From: RYN-133 sp963785425
Lineage (GTDB): Bacteria; Actinomycetota; Actinomycetes; Mycobacteriales; Jatrophihabitantaceae
Direction of reading: 5' to 3'
DNA length: 64,000 nt
Assembly: GCA_963785425.1 (NCBI GenBank)
Contig: CAWAVG010000004.1
Span: forward strand, 1,178,001-1,242,000
Position numbers and translations under genes: made by a program. The notes under the pieces are model-generated. The model ran no database searches. It saw nothing but the letters and a program-made list of their open reading frames with translations, and was not told where the DNA came from. Shown here piece after piece: positions 25,746 through 34,045 of the stretch (its first letter is position 1; the number at the start of each line of letters is the position of its first letter).

Positions 25746-26287
25746 GAGCGAGCACCGTACAGATCCCGGACGGTGCCGATGTCCGAGGCGTGCGCGATCA
25801 GCTCCCGGTTCAGCCACCACACGATGTCGACGAACGGCAGATCGGGATCCATGCCCACCGGGTAGGTCGAGTAGCCGACCTGCAGCGCTTGCTCGGCGGT
25901 CGCGGCGGCTACCGACGCGCGCCAGCGATCGGCGGCCTGGCGCAGCTGGGTCATCGCCTCGGCCGCCGAGGCGGGAAACGGGCCGTAATCGAGCGGGCGA
26001 TTCTTGGCGCCGTCGGTGTAGTCGGCGCGCAGCCAGCACATGTCGGCCAGGTGCGCCATCGTCCACGCGATCGTGCGGGTGGCCTGGTCGGCGTCGGGAG
26101 CCGCGCGCAGTGCGCCGTCGTGCTCGATCAGGTCGGCGGCGCCCGGCGTCGGGTGCCAGCGGTACTCGTCGTCGGTCACACCGGCGAGGCGCTCGAACAG
26201 CATCTGCAGCGACGTGTCCCACTGCGCCAGCAGCGGGTTGAGCAGCTCGGTGCCGCCGGCGGTCGCGGTGAGGGTCGGTTCGCGCAT
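25742..26287 (-). CDS. DinB / mycothiol-dependent maleylpyruvate-isomerase-like protein
   Basis: 181-aa four-helix DinB fold protein. WDTSLQMLFERLAGVTDDEY near residue 23, then TIAWTMAHLADMCWLRADYT near 72 and VWWLNRELIAHASDIGTVRD near 156 carry the metal-binding His residues typical of the family; a YRWHPTP stretch near 43 supplies a further His. Members bind divalent metal and often act as thiol-S-transferases in mycothiol producers. ATG 26287. Translationally coupled to the VOC gene, which also tends to belong to detoxification systems; the pairing suggests a small thiol-dependent module (inference). Confidence 0.8.
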   Translation of the reverse strand: MREPTLTATAGGTELLNPLLAQWDTSLQMLFERLAGVTDDEYRWHPTPGAADLIEHDGALRAAPDADQATRTIAWTMAHLADMCWLRADYTDGAKNRPLDYGPFPASAAEAMTQLRQAADRWRASVAAATAEQALQVGYSTYPVGMDPDLPFVDIVWWLNRELIAHASDIGTVRDLYGARS

Positions 26288-26329
26288 ACCACGAGCATGC
26301 CCGTCCGTCCCGACAGTGTTGGGTTCCGG

Positions 26330-26375
26330 CCGCAGTGGTCAGTTACAACTGACCACTGCGGCTCGGACTGACCAC
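26330..26375. repeat. palindrome with extra half-site, family B copy 2
   Basis: Arms CCGCAGTGGTCAGTT (26330-26344) and its exact complement (26347-26361), 2-nt loop, followed by a third direct half-site ACTGACCACTG at about 26367-26377. Core TGACCACT is shared with the palindromes at 16791 and 32043. Lies between the start of the DinB gene and the stop of the CocE-type hydrolase gene. Confidence 0.85.
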
Positions 26376-26377
26376 TG

Positions 26378-28351
26378 TCAGTGGATCAGCGGGAGTTCGA
26401 CGGCGGACGTGCCGATGCGCACCTGATAGACGCCGCCGGTGAGGTTCGCCAGCTCCGGGACGGTCGGCACGAGGTGCGGGGTGTCGGCGGTCGACAGCGT
26501 CACGCGGATGCTGTGCCCGGCCGCGATCGTGGCGTACGTCGGGAACACCTCGAGGTCGTAGTGGGTCATCCGGCCGGGCACCACGGCACGGGCGTCCCGT
26601 TTCGCGTAGGTGTGGTTCGGCAACAGGAGGTGCCCGTCGCCGGCACGCCACGTCCCCCTCGTCGCGACGTGGCGCAAGGAGCCGAGCAGCGCACCTTCGG
26701 TGAGCGGTGTCGAGGTGCCGTCGGGTGCGACGTCCTCGATCTCGACCACCCACTGGGTGTCCGTGGTGGTGGCCGTCGCATCGACGGTCACGTCGATCGG
26801 CCCCGCGATCGTGGCGCGCTCCGCGAGCGGCTTCGTCGTGAAGGTCGTCCGGTACGGCCCGGCCTGCCCGCTCGAGTCGTCGCCGTCGACGCACGGCGTG
26901 CCCGCGTGCACATAACCGGTCGCGAGCGAGGGTGCACCGGCCGACCACTGGTCGGTCGGGCGCCCGCAAGGGCTGCCCACAGGTGTCCAGTAGAGCGTCG
27001 TCGACGTGGTCGACTTCGGACGGGCCGTGGCGAGCGTCTTGTTCGGCCCGAACCAATACCGCGTCGGGTGCGCTGCCGGGAATGGATAGCGGGCGTGCTC
27101 GGTGTAGCGGTTCGTCCCCAGATCGAAGTAGTGCAGCGGCGTCGGCGTCGTCGCCATGCCGGTGTGCCGGCCTTTGAGCCAGGTGTCGAACCATTCCAGC
27201 ATGAGCGGGTTCAGCGCCGCCGTCGATCCGGACAGGTGCGTGAACGGCCCGTCCAGCAACTGGTAGCGCCCGGTCACGCGCTGGTGCGGCAGCATCGGCG
27301 CGGTGACGGGACGCCCGGCCCAGGCGTTCTGCAGGCCGGTGAAGTCGAGCGGTTCGCCGCGCTGGAACAGGTCGTACTCGCCGCCGACCATGTAGGCGGG
27401 GATGCCGTTGGCTGCGATCTTGTGCAGCACGTTCACGGGATTGCGGGCGTGCCAGTACTTACCGTCGTACGCGCTGGCGCCGCCGCTGAGCGTCTGGGCG
27501 GTGAACTTCGCGTCGAAGTTCGCGAGGTCCTTCAGGTGGTCGATCTCGGCCGGCAGGTTCGCCTCGAGCGTTGCCGGGTTCTGCAGCCCTTCGAGCAGCG
27601 GCCCGACGGTGTTGAGCCCGCCCGTGAGCGCGAGGTAGAACGCGTCGAACTCGATGTCGACGAGGCCCCCCATCGTGGCGGTGTCCTTGTACAGGTCGTT
27701 GCCGGGGACGACCGGGAAGATCGCCTTGAGCGGGCTGCCCTTGGGCAGCGCGGCAGCGGTGAGCAGCTGGTCGATGCCCAGGTAGGACGCGCCGTACATG
27801 CCGACCTTGCCGTCGGAGTTGGCACGGTGCGCCGCCCAGCGCACGAGCGTCGCGCCGTCGCGGTCCTGCTGGGGGTCGAACAGCCCGAACTGGCCCTGCG
27901 ACGCGCCCGTGCCGCGCACGTCGGCGACCACGTCGATGAATCCGCGCTGGACGAGGTACGGGCTGGGCCCGGTCTGGCCGCCCGCGCTGTTGTTCGACGA
28001 GCCCAGCACGCCCTTGCCGTACGGCGTCAGCGTCAGGACGACCGGGAACGGGCCCTTCGCACGCTTGCCGTTCGAGGTCGGGTAGTAGACGTCGGCGCGC
28101 AACACCTTGCCGTCGCGCATCCGCACCGACTGGTCGGCGAGCTTGCCGACGCCGTAGCGGGCCCGGTCGGGACGCCAGTGATGACCGGGTGCGGCGCTCG
28201 CCCGCAGCACGCTCGCGGGGATCGGTGCGCCGATGCCGGTCTGGGACGTGGCACCGGCGGGCGCGCCGGCCGAGAGCGCGGACAGCGCGGAGGCGACGAG
28301 CGCGCCGGTGACGAGCAGGGCGGATGTGGCGTGCGGCATACCGTGCGGCAT
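26378..28351 (-). CDS. secreted CocE/NonD family alpha/beta hydrolase (X-Pro dipeptidyl-peptidase-like)
   Basis: 657-aa secreted hydrolase. Signal peptide at the N-terminus (SALLVTGALVASALSALSAG). The alpha/beta hydrolase domain has the oxyanion/strand stretch VVLTLTPYGKGVLGSS, VVADVRGTGASQGQFG near residue 142 and the nucleophile elbow VGMYGASYLGIDQLL near 183 with Ser. C-terminal jelly-roll domain ends GHSIRVTLSTADTPH, typical of the PepX_C fold. Acts outside the cell on esters or peptides; substrate unknown. ATG 28351, or 28339 at the second Met. Divergent from an acyl-CoA dehydrogenase gene across 142 bp. Confidence 0.9.
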   Translation of the reverse strand: MPHGMPHATSALLVTGALVASALSALSAGAPAGATSQTGIGAPIPASVLRASAAPGHHWRPDRARYGVGKLADQSVRMRDGKVLRADVYYPTSNGKRAKGPFPVVLTLTPYGKGVLGSSNNSAGGQTGPSPYLVQRGFIDVVADVRGTGASQGQFGLFDPQQDRDGATLVRWAAHRANSDGKVGMYGASYLGIDQLLTAAALPKGSPLKAIFPVVPGNDLYKDTATMGGLVDIEFDAFYLALTGGLNTVGPLLEGLQNPATLEANLPAEIDHLKDLANFDAKFTAQTLSGGASAYDGKYWHARNPVNVLHKIAANGIPAYMVGGEYDLFQRGEPLDFTGLQNAWAGRPVTAPMLPHQRVTGRYQLLDGPFTHLSGSTAALNPLMLEWFDTWLKGRHTGMATTPTPLHYFDLGTNRYTEHARYPFPAAHPTRYWFGPNKTLATARPKSTTSTTLYWTPVGSPCGRPTDQWSAGAPSLATGYVHAGTPCVDGDDSSGQAGPYRTTFTTKPLAERATIAGPIDVTVDATATTTDTQWVVEIEDVAPDGTSTPLTEGALLGSLRHVATRGTWRAGDGHLLLPNHTYAKRDARAVVPGRMTHYDLEVFPTYATIAAGHSIRVTLSTADTPHLVPTVPELANLTGGVYQVRIGTSAVELPLIH

Positions 28352-28493
28352 ACCCGGGACAACGAGTCTCGCTCACATGAGTTGTGCAGGACGCACGTGA
28401 TGTGGCCCGCTGCGCGTGGCCGCACCGTCCGGAATCGGGAGATACTGGCCGGTAACCCAGCCGACAGCTGCGCCGAGTTCTGGAGGAACACCG

Positions 28494-29711
28494 ATGGCCC
28501 GCCTTGCCCAGACCGCCGGACTGACCGACGTCCAGACCGAGATCCTGGCGGCGGTGAAGTCGTTCGTGGACAAGGAGATCCTGCCGTACGCGACCGAGCT
28601 CGAGCACAAGGACGAGTTCCCCGAGGCCATCGTCGAGGGCATGAAGGAGATGGGCCTGTTCGGGCTGACCATTGCCGAGGAGTACGGCGGCCTGGGTGAG
28701 TCGCTGCTCACCTACGCCCTGGTCGTCGAGCAGATCGCGCGCGGTTGGATGTCGGTCTCCGGCGTCATCAACACCCACTTCATCGTGGCGTACATGATCA
28801 GCCAGCACGGCACCGACGAGCAGAAGCAGTACTTCCTGCCGAAGATGGCCGGCGGCGAGATCCGCGGCGCGTTCTCGATGAGCGAGCCCGAATGCGGGTC
28901 GGACGTGAGCGCGATCAAGACCCGCGCCACCAAGGACGGCGACGAATTCGTCCTCGACGGCCAGAAGATGTGGCTGACCAACGGCGCCCGCGCCGGCGTG
29001 GTCGCGACGCTGGTCAAGGAAGACCTCTCCCATATGGAGGGGGCAGCCGACTCCGTCTACAAGAACATGACGACGTTCCTCGTCGAGAAGGAACCGGGCT
29101 TCGGCGAGACCCGTCCCGGCCTCACCGTCCCCGGCAAGATCGAGAAGATGGGCTACAAGGGCGTCGAGACGACCGAGATGGTGCTCGACGGCGTGCGCGT
29201 CCCCGCGTCGTCCGTGCTGGGCGGCGCCGCCGGGCACGGTCGCGGCTTCTACCAGATGATGGACGGCGTCGAGGTCGGCCGCGTCAACGTGGCGGCACGC
29301 GCCTGCGGCATCTCGATCCGCGCGTTCGAACTGGCCGTGCAGTACGCCCAGCAGCGCAGGACGTTCGGCAAGCAGATCGCCGACCACCAGGCGATCGCGT
29401 TCAAGCTGGCCGAGATGGCGACCAAGGTCGAGGCCGCGCACCTGATGATGGTCAACGCTGCACGGCTCAAGGACGCCGGTGAGCGCAACGACGTCGAGGC
29501 CGGCATGGCGAAGCTGCTCGCGTCCGAGTACTGCGCCGAGGTGACGCAGGAGGCCTTCCGCATCCACGGCGGCTACGGCTACTCCAAGGAGTACGAGATC
29601 GAGCGGCTCATGCGCGAGGCGCCGTTCCTGCTCATCGGCGAGGGCACGTCCGAGATCCAGAAGACGATCATCAGCCGTGGGCTGTTGCGGGAGTACCGCG
29701 CAGCGCAGTGA
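28494..29711 (+). CDS. acyl-CoA dehydrogenase
   Basis: 405-aa FAD flavoprotein of the short/medium-chain ACAD family. FAD and substrate signatures: FSMSEPECGSDVSAIKTRAT near residue 124, then QKMWLTNGARAGVV near 158, RRTFGKQIADHQAIAFKLAE near 284, HGGYGYSKEYEIERLMREAP near 358 and IGEGTSEIQKTIISR near 380, whose Glu is the expected catalytic base. Oxidises an acyl-CoA to the 2-enoyl-CoA in the cytosol. ATG 28494 has GGAGGA 7 nt upstream. The 2-oxoacid dehydrogenase operon at 59-62 kb could feed it with branched acyl-CoA, but they are not linked. Confidence 0.92.
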   Translation: MARLAQTAGLTDVQTEILAAVKSFVDKEILPYATELEHKDEFPEAIVEGMKEMGLFGLTIAEEYGGLGESLLTYALVVEQIARGWMSVSGVINTHFIVAYMISQHGTDEQKQYFLPKMAGGEIRGAFSMSEPECGSDVSAIKTRATKDGDEFVLDGQKMWLTNGARAGVVATLVKEDLSHMEGAADSVYKNMTTFLVEKEPGFGETRPGLTVPGKIEKMGYKGVETTEMVLDGVRVPASSVLGGAAGHGRGFYQMMDGVEVGRVNVAARACGISIRAFELAVQYAQQRRTFGKQIADHQAIAFKLAEMATKVEAAHLMMVNAARLKDAGERNDVEAGMAKLLASEYCAEVTQEAFRIHGGYGYSKEYEIERLMREAPFLLIGEGTSEIQKTIISRGLLREYRAAQ

Positions 29712-29835
29712 ATCCGGATGTGCCCGCGGACGAGTCGCGGCACACGAACGCGCCGTCGGCTGTGGCAGGCGGTGCCAGGGTGACCAGCGCGGCCCCGAGC
29801 AGACGGCGGAGGGCAGACCACGATTTGACGTTCAT
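29671..29835 (-). CDS. possible small secreted protein (54 aa)
   Basis: Short reading frame with a good ribosome site (GGGGAGGT 6 nt before ATG 29835). It starts MNVKSWSALRRLLGAALVTL and continues APPATADGAFVCRDSSAGTS, which looks like a signal peptide with an A-x-A-type cleavage before a short Cys-containing tail. Against it: the last 41 bp overlap the end of the acyl-CoA dehydrogenase gene on the other strand, and the mature part would be only about 28 residues. It may be a truncated remnant of a secreted protein. Divergent from the acyltransferase gene. Confidence 0.35.
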   Translation of the reverse strand: MNVKSWSALRRLLGAALVTLAPPATADGAFVCRDSSAGTSGFTALRGTPATAHG

Positions 29836-29882
29836 GAGTACCTCCCCGGACGCGTCCTCCGTCTGACCTAGACTCGCGCGCG

Positions 29883-32030
29883 ATGGCTTCTCACGTGATC
29901 GGGCGCGCTGAGACCGGTGAGTGGGGTTCCACCACCGTTCACGGCGCGCGACCTGCGCCCCGCAACCCCGACGAGACCGCGGGCGCGCGGGCGCACCTGG
30001 CCTACGCAGCGGGGCTGGACGGCGTACGCGCGCTGGCGGTTGCCGCGGTCGTGGTCTTCCACATCAGTGAGACCGGACTGACCGGCGGATTCCTCGGCGT
30101 CGACATCTTCTTCGTGCTGTCGGGCTTCCTGATCACCTCGATCCTGCTGGCCGAGTTCCACAGCCGGAAGCGGATCGACATCAAGAACTTCTACCTGCGT
30201 CGCGCCCGACGGCTGCTGCCCGCGTTGTTCACCATGCTCGCCTCGGTCACGCTCATCACCTGGATCTTCGCGCGCGACGAACTGCACCAGCTCCGTGGCG
30301 ATGTGATCGCAGCGCTCACCTACTGCACCAATTGGACGCAGATCTTCTGGGGCCGGTCGTACTTCGATCAGCTCAGCCGTCCATCGCTGTTGCAGCATCT
30401 GTGGTCACTCGCGGTCGAGGAGCAGTTCTACCTGCTGTGGCCACTGATCTTGATCGCCTGTCTCGCCGCAACCCGGCGCCGTTGGCTCGTCCTCGCCGTC
30501 CCGGTGGGGCTCGCTGCGCTGTCGCTGGTGCTGATGGCCTCGATGTATCACGTCGGCCAGGACACGTCACGGATCTACTACGGCACGGACACCCACATCG
30601 CACCGATGTTGATCGGCGCGACCGTAGCGATCGTCGTGGCGTTGCGGCGCCAGGCAGGCATCGCCCGCGACACCCAGCGCGGCCGCCTGGTTGCCGATGC
30701 CTTCGCCCTGATCGGGTTCCTCGTGCTCGCGTGGTCGGTCGTCGAGATCAACCGCTACAGCTCGGGTCTGTACCGCGGCGGGTACGTGTTCATCAGCCTC
30801 GCGTCGGCAGCGCTGATCTACGCGGCCGGACGGCAGGGCACCATTACCGCGAAGGCGCTCGGCTGGGCCCCGCTCGTGTGGATCGGACAGCGCTCCTACG
30901 CGATCTACCTGTGGCATTGGCCGATCCTGATGCTCTCGCGCCCCGGTATCGACATCCACCTGCCGACGTGGGTCGTCGTCCCACTGCAGCTCGCGGTCAT
31001 CGTCGGCGCGTCCGACCTGTCGTACCGCTACATCGAGCGCCCGATCCGCTCGCGGGGCTTCCTTGCGTTCGTCCGCGGTCATCGTCGTCACGGTCTCGGC
31101 GAGCGGCGCCCGGTGACCATCGGGACGGTGCTGGTCGGCGTGCTCGCGGTCGTGACCGCCACGCTGGCAACGGCGCCGCCGGCGCCGGCCGGCATCCAGG
31201 TCGACCGCAGCGCGACGCCGACCTTGCACATCAAGCCGCCCGCGGCGCGACACCACACGAGGCACGCGGCCGGACACCACCACCGACACCGGCATGCAGG
31301 CGCCTCGCCGACACCGTCCTCATCGACCGCGCAGGCACAGCCGCCGTTCCCGGCGCCGGTACGGGTCGGCTTCTTCGGCGACTCGCAGGGCATGACGCTG
31401 CTGCTCAACAAGCCGAACGGCCTCGGCCGTTACCTGACGACCAGTGACGACACGGTCGAGGGCTGCGGCATGACGACCGGTGTCATCCACAGCCGCACCG
31501 GCTACACGCGCGACCTCGGCGCCGACTGCGGAAACTGGCAGTCGCAGTGGCGCACGAACGCGCAGCGCGACCACCCGCAGATAGCCGTCATCGAGATCGG
31601 CGCCTGGGACGTGTTCGACGAGACGGTCGGCGGGAAGACGCTCACCTTCGGCACGCCTGCCTGGGACGCGTACTTCACCAAGACGCTGCACACCGGTATC
31701 CGCCTGCTGCTGAACCAGGGCGCGCAGGTCGCGTTGATGGGCATCCCGTGTTACCGCCCGATCGCGGCCGGCGGGCTGCCCCTGCTGCCCGAGCGCGGCG
31801 ACGACTCGCGCACGAGCCACTTGAACGAGCTGCTGCAATCAGCGCTCTCGATGGACCCCCAACGCGTCTTCATGATCCATCCGCCGTCCGCCTTCTGTAA
31901 GAACCCCAAGATCGCCACGGACGTGAACTACCGCTGGGACGGCACCCACTACTACAAGCCGGGCGCCGCCCTCGTCTTCCAAGTCATCACCCCACAACTG
32001 CTGGCAATCCCCCAGCCGCCCCCGAACTGA
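29883..32030 (+). CDS. acyltransferase 3 / SGNH-hydrolase fusion (OafA-like)
   Basis: 715-aa membrane enzyme. Residues 1-415 form an acyltransferase-3 domain of about ten helices: GLDGVRALAVAAVVVFHISE near 41 with the essential His, GFLGVDIFFVLSGFLITSIL near 63, RRARRLLPALFTML, and LWSLAVEEQFYLLWPLILIA near 173. After a His-rich linker, the C-terminal SGNH domain has the block I GFFGDSQGMTLLL near 497 and the DGTHYYKPGA catalytic Asp-His near 690. Such proteins O-acetylate cell-surface glycans, with SGNH on the outer face. ATG 29883 follows a TAGACT box by 9 bp, suggesting a leaderless transcript. Confidence 0.92.
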   Translation: MASHVIGRAETGEWGSTTVHGARPAPRNPDETAGARAHLAYAAGLDGVRALAVAAVVVFHISETGLTGGFLGVDIFFVLSGFLITSILLAEFHSRKRIDIKNFYLRRARRLLPALFTMLASVTLITWIFARDELHQLRGDVIAALTYCTNWTQIFWGRSYFDQLSRPSLLQHLWSLAVEEQFYLLWPLILIACLAATRRRWLVLAVPVGLAALSLVLMASMYHVGQDTSRIYYGTDTHIAPMLIGATVAIVVALRRQAGIARDTQRGRLVADAFALIGFLVLAWSVVEINRYSSGLYRGGYVFISLASAALIYAAGRQGTITAKALGWAPLVWIGQRSYAIYLWHWPILMLSRPGIDIHLPTWVVVPLQLAVIVGASDLSYRYIERPIRSRGFLAFVRGHRRHGLGERRPVTIGTVLVGVLAVVTATLATAPPAPAGIQVDRSATPTLHIKPPAARHHTRHAAGHHHRHRHAGASPTPSSSTAQAQPPFPAPVRVGFFGDSQGMTLLLNKPNGLGRYLTTSDDTVEGCGMTTGVIHSRTGYTRDLGADCGNWQSQWRTNAQRDHPQIAVIEIGAWDVFDETVGGKTLTFGTPAWDAYFTKTLHTGIRLLLNQGAQVALMGIPCYRPIAAGGLPLLPERGDDSRTSHLNELLQSALSMDPQRVFMIHPPSAFCKNPKIATDVNYRWDGTHYYKPGAALVFQVITPQLLAIPQPPPN

Positions 32031-32042
32031 GAGTGGTTTCGA

Positions 32043-32090
32043 GCTTCAGTGGCCAGTGGCAACTGACCACTGAAGCCCAAAACTGACCAC
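32043..32090. repeat. palindrome with extra half-site, family B copy 3
   Basis: Arms GCTTCAGTGGCCAGT (32043-32057) and ACTGACCACTGAAGC (32062-32076) pair with one mismatch, loop GGCA; a third direct half-site AACTGACCAC follows at 32081-32090. Lies 13 bp after the acyltransferase stop codon. Same core and same two-plus-one layout as 26330-26377. Confidence 0.83.
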
Positions 32091-32265
32091 CGTCGTACCG
32101 CGGGTGGGACCAGGGAGGATCAAGCCGACGAGCCTACGGGCGAGGAGGCTTCGGTCCGACGCCGCCGTCCGCGCGAGCGAAGCGAGTTGCGTTCGGAGAC
32201 CGGGACGGACCCGAGCGGAGCGAGTGGTCCAGACCGGGATTCGACCCGGCGGAGAGGGACAGAGG

Positions 32266-32287
32266 TATAGTTAGTTTGGCTAACGTA
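32266..32287 (+). promoter_or_regulatory. candidate operator with GTTAG-N5-CTAAC dyad at MFS promoter
   Basis: GTTAG (32270-32274) and CTAAC (32280-32284) form an inverted repeat extended by TA on each side. It overlaps TATAGT (32266-32271), a good -10 hexamer, 35-40 bp before the MFS ATG at 32306, with GAAGGA as ribosome site. A TetR- or MarR-type repressor could bind here; none is adjacent. The region 32091-32265 has no gene; it contains two imperfect copies of a GAGCGnAGCGAG...AGACCGGGA segment. Confidence 0.5.
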
Positions 32288-32305
32288 TCTGCGTGAAGGA
32301 CCTGC

Positions 32306-34045
32306 ATGACTTCCAGCACCACCCTGCGCAAGTTCACCGTCGACCGCGAACACCCCAGCTACAAGTGGGTCGCCCTGTCGAACACCACCCTCGGCGTCCT
32401 GATGGCCACGGTGAACGCATCGATCGTGATCATCTCGCTGCCCGCGATCTTCCGCGGCATCCGCCTCGACCCGCTCGCGCCGGGCAACGTCGGGTACCTG
32501 CTGTGGACGCTGATGGGCTTCCTCGTCGTCACCGCCGTGCTCGTCGTGACGCTCGGCCGCCTCGGCGACATGTACGGGCGGGTGCGCATCTACAACGCGG
32601 GTTTCGTCGTGTTCACAGTCGGCTCGATCGCCCTCGCGCTGGACCCGTTGCACGGCGGCGACGGCGCGCTGTGGTTGATCATCTGGCGGCTGGTGCAGGG
32701 CGTCGGGGCGGCGATGCTGTTCGCGAACTCGACCGCGATCCTCACCGACGCGTTCCCGGTCGAGCGGCGCGGCATGGCGCTGGGCATCAACCAGGTCGCC
32801 GCGATCGCCGGATCGTTCATCGGCCTGATCCTCGGTGGACTGCTCGCCGAGTGGCACTGGCGCGCGGTGTTCTTCGTGTCGGTGCCGATCGGCATCGCCG
32901 GCACGATCTGGTCCTACGTCAGCCTGCGTGAACTCAGCGAGCGGCACCGGGCCCGCATCGACTGGTGGGGCAACCTGCTGTTTGCGGTCGGTCTCACGGC
33001 TCTGCTCGCGGCGATCACGTACGGCATCCAGCCCTACGGCGGTCACACGATGGGGTGGACGAACCCGTGGGTGCTCGCCGGATTGATCGGCGGTGCGGTG
33101 CTGCTGGTCGCGTTCTGCGTCGTCGAGACCAAGGTCGAGCAGCCGATGTTCGCGATGACGCTGTTCCGCATCCGAGCCTTCTGGGCCGGCAACCTCGCCG
33201 GGCTGCTCGCGTCGATCGCGCGTGGCGGGCTGCAGTTCATGCTGATCATCTGGCTGCAGGGCATCTGGTTGCCGCTGCACGGTTACGACTTCGAGCAGAC
33301 GCCGTTGTGGGCCGGCATCTACCTGCTCCCATTGACCGTGGCGTTCCTCGTGGCCGGACCGGTGTCAGGCGCGCTGTCCGACCGCTTCGGTGCGCGGACG
33401 TTCGCGACCGGCGGACTGCTCATGGTGGCGGCGAGCTTCGTCGGGCTGATGCTGTTGCCGGTCGACTTCAGCTACTGGGCCTTCGCCGGGCTGCTCGTGC
33501 TCAACGGAATCGGGTCAGGCCTCTTCTCGGCGCCGAACACCACCGCAATCATGAACAGCGTGCCGGCGAGCCAACGCGGCGCGGCCTCGGGCATGCGCGG
33601 CACGTTCTTCAACGCGGGATCGTCGCTGTCGATCGGGATCTTCTTCTCGTTGATGATCGCCGGTCTCGCCGCCAGTCTGCCGACAACGCTGTTCCGTGGC
33701 CTCACCGCGCATCACGTGGCGCCCGCGATCGCGCACACCGTCGCGAACGAACCTCCGGTGGGCAGCCTGTTCGCCGCGTTCCTCGGCTACAACCCGGTGC
33801 AGACACTCGTCGGCGGGCGCGGGCTGCACAACCTGTCCTCGGCAGACCGGACGACGCTGACCGGGCGCGAATTCTTCCCCGACCTGATCTCGCAGCCCTT
33901 CCACCACGGTCTGGTGATCGTGTTCGGCGCGGCCGTCGCGATGTCGGTGATCGGTGCCGCCGCGTCGATGTTGCGCGGCGCCCGCTACGTGCACACCGAA
34001 CCGGCGCCGGACGAACGCGCCCGGGTCGCGGCTGCTACCGGCTGA
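32306..34045 (+). CDS. MFS exporter, DHA2/EmrB-QacA type
   Basis: 579-aa drug-exporter-like permease with about 14 predicted helices. Motif A region GRLGDMYGRVRIYNAGF near residue 91 and motif C-like GINQVAAIAGSFIGLILGGL near 160, plus helix 1 start TTLGVLMATVNASIVIISLP near 27, place it in DHA2 (14-TMS). An extra ~60-residue loop between the last two helices (FRGLTAHHVAPAIAHTVANE to FFPDLISQPFHHGLVI) is typical of this subgroup. Substrate unknown; the operator-like dyad upstream suggests inducible expression. ATG 32306. The stop overlaps the convergent FAD-oxidoreductase gene by 11 bp. Confidence 0.9.
   Translation: MTSSTTLRKFTVDREHPSYKWVALSNTTLGVLMATVNASIVIISLPAIFRGIRLDPLAPGNVGYLLWTLMGFLVVTAVLVVTLGRLGDMYGRVRIYNAGFVVFTVGSIALALDPLHGGDGALWLIIWRLVQGVGAAMLFANSTAILTDAFPVERRGMALGINQVAAIAGSFIGLILGGLLAEWHWRAVFFVSVPIGIAGTIWSYVSLRELSERHRARIDWWGNLLFAVGLTALLAAITYGIQPYGGHTMGWTNPWVLAGLIGGAVLLVAFCVVETKVEQPMFAMTLFRIRAFWAGNLAGLLASIARGGLQFMLIIWLQGIWLPLHGYDFEQTPLWAGIYLLPLTVAFLVAGPVSGALSDRFGARTFATGGLLMVAASFVGLMLLPVDFSYWAFAGLLVLNGIGSGLFSAPNTTAIMNSVPASQRGAASGMRGTFFNAGSSLSIGIFFSLMIAGLAASLPTTLFRGLTAHHVAPAIAHTVANEPPVGSLFAAFLGYNPVQTLVGGRGLHNLSSADRTTLTGREFFPDLISQPFHHGLVIVFGAAVAMSVIGAAASMLRGARYVHTEPAPDERARVAAATG

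Noticed and set aside
32134..32337. Minus-strand frames upstream of the MFS gene
   Set aside because: Region is promoter-like with imperfect GAGCGnAGCGAG repeats; composition is not coding.
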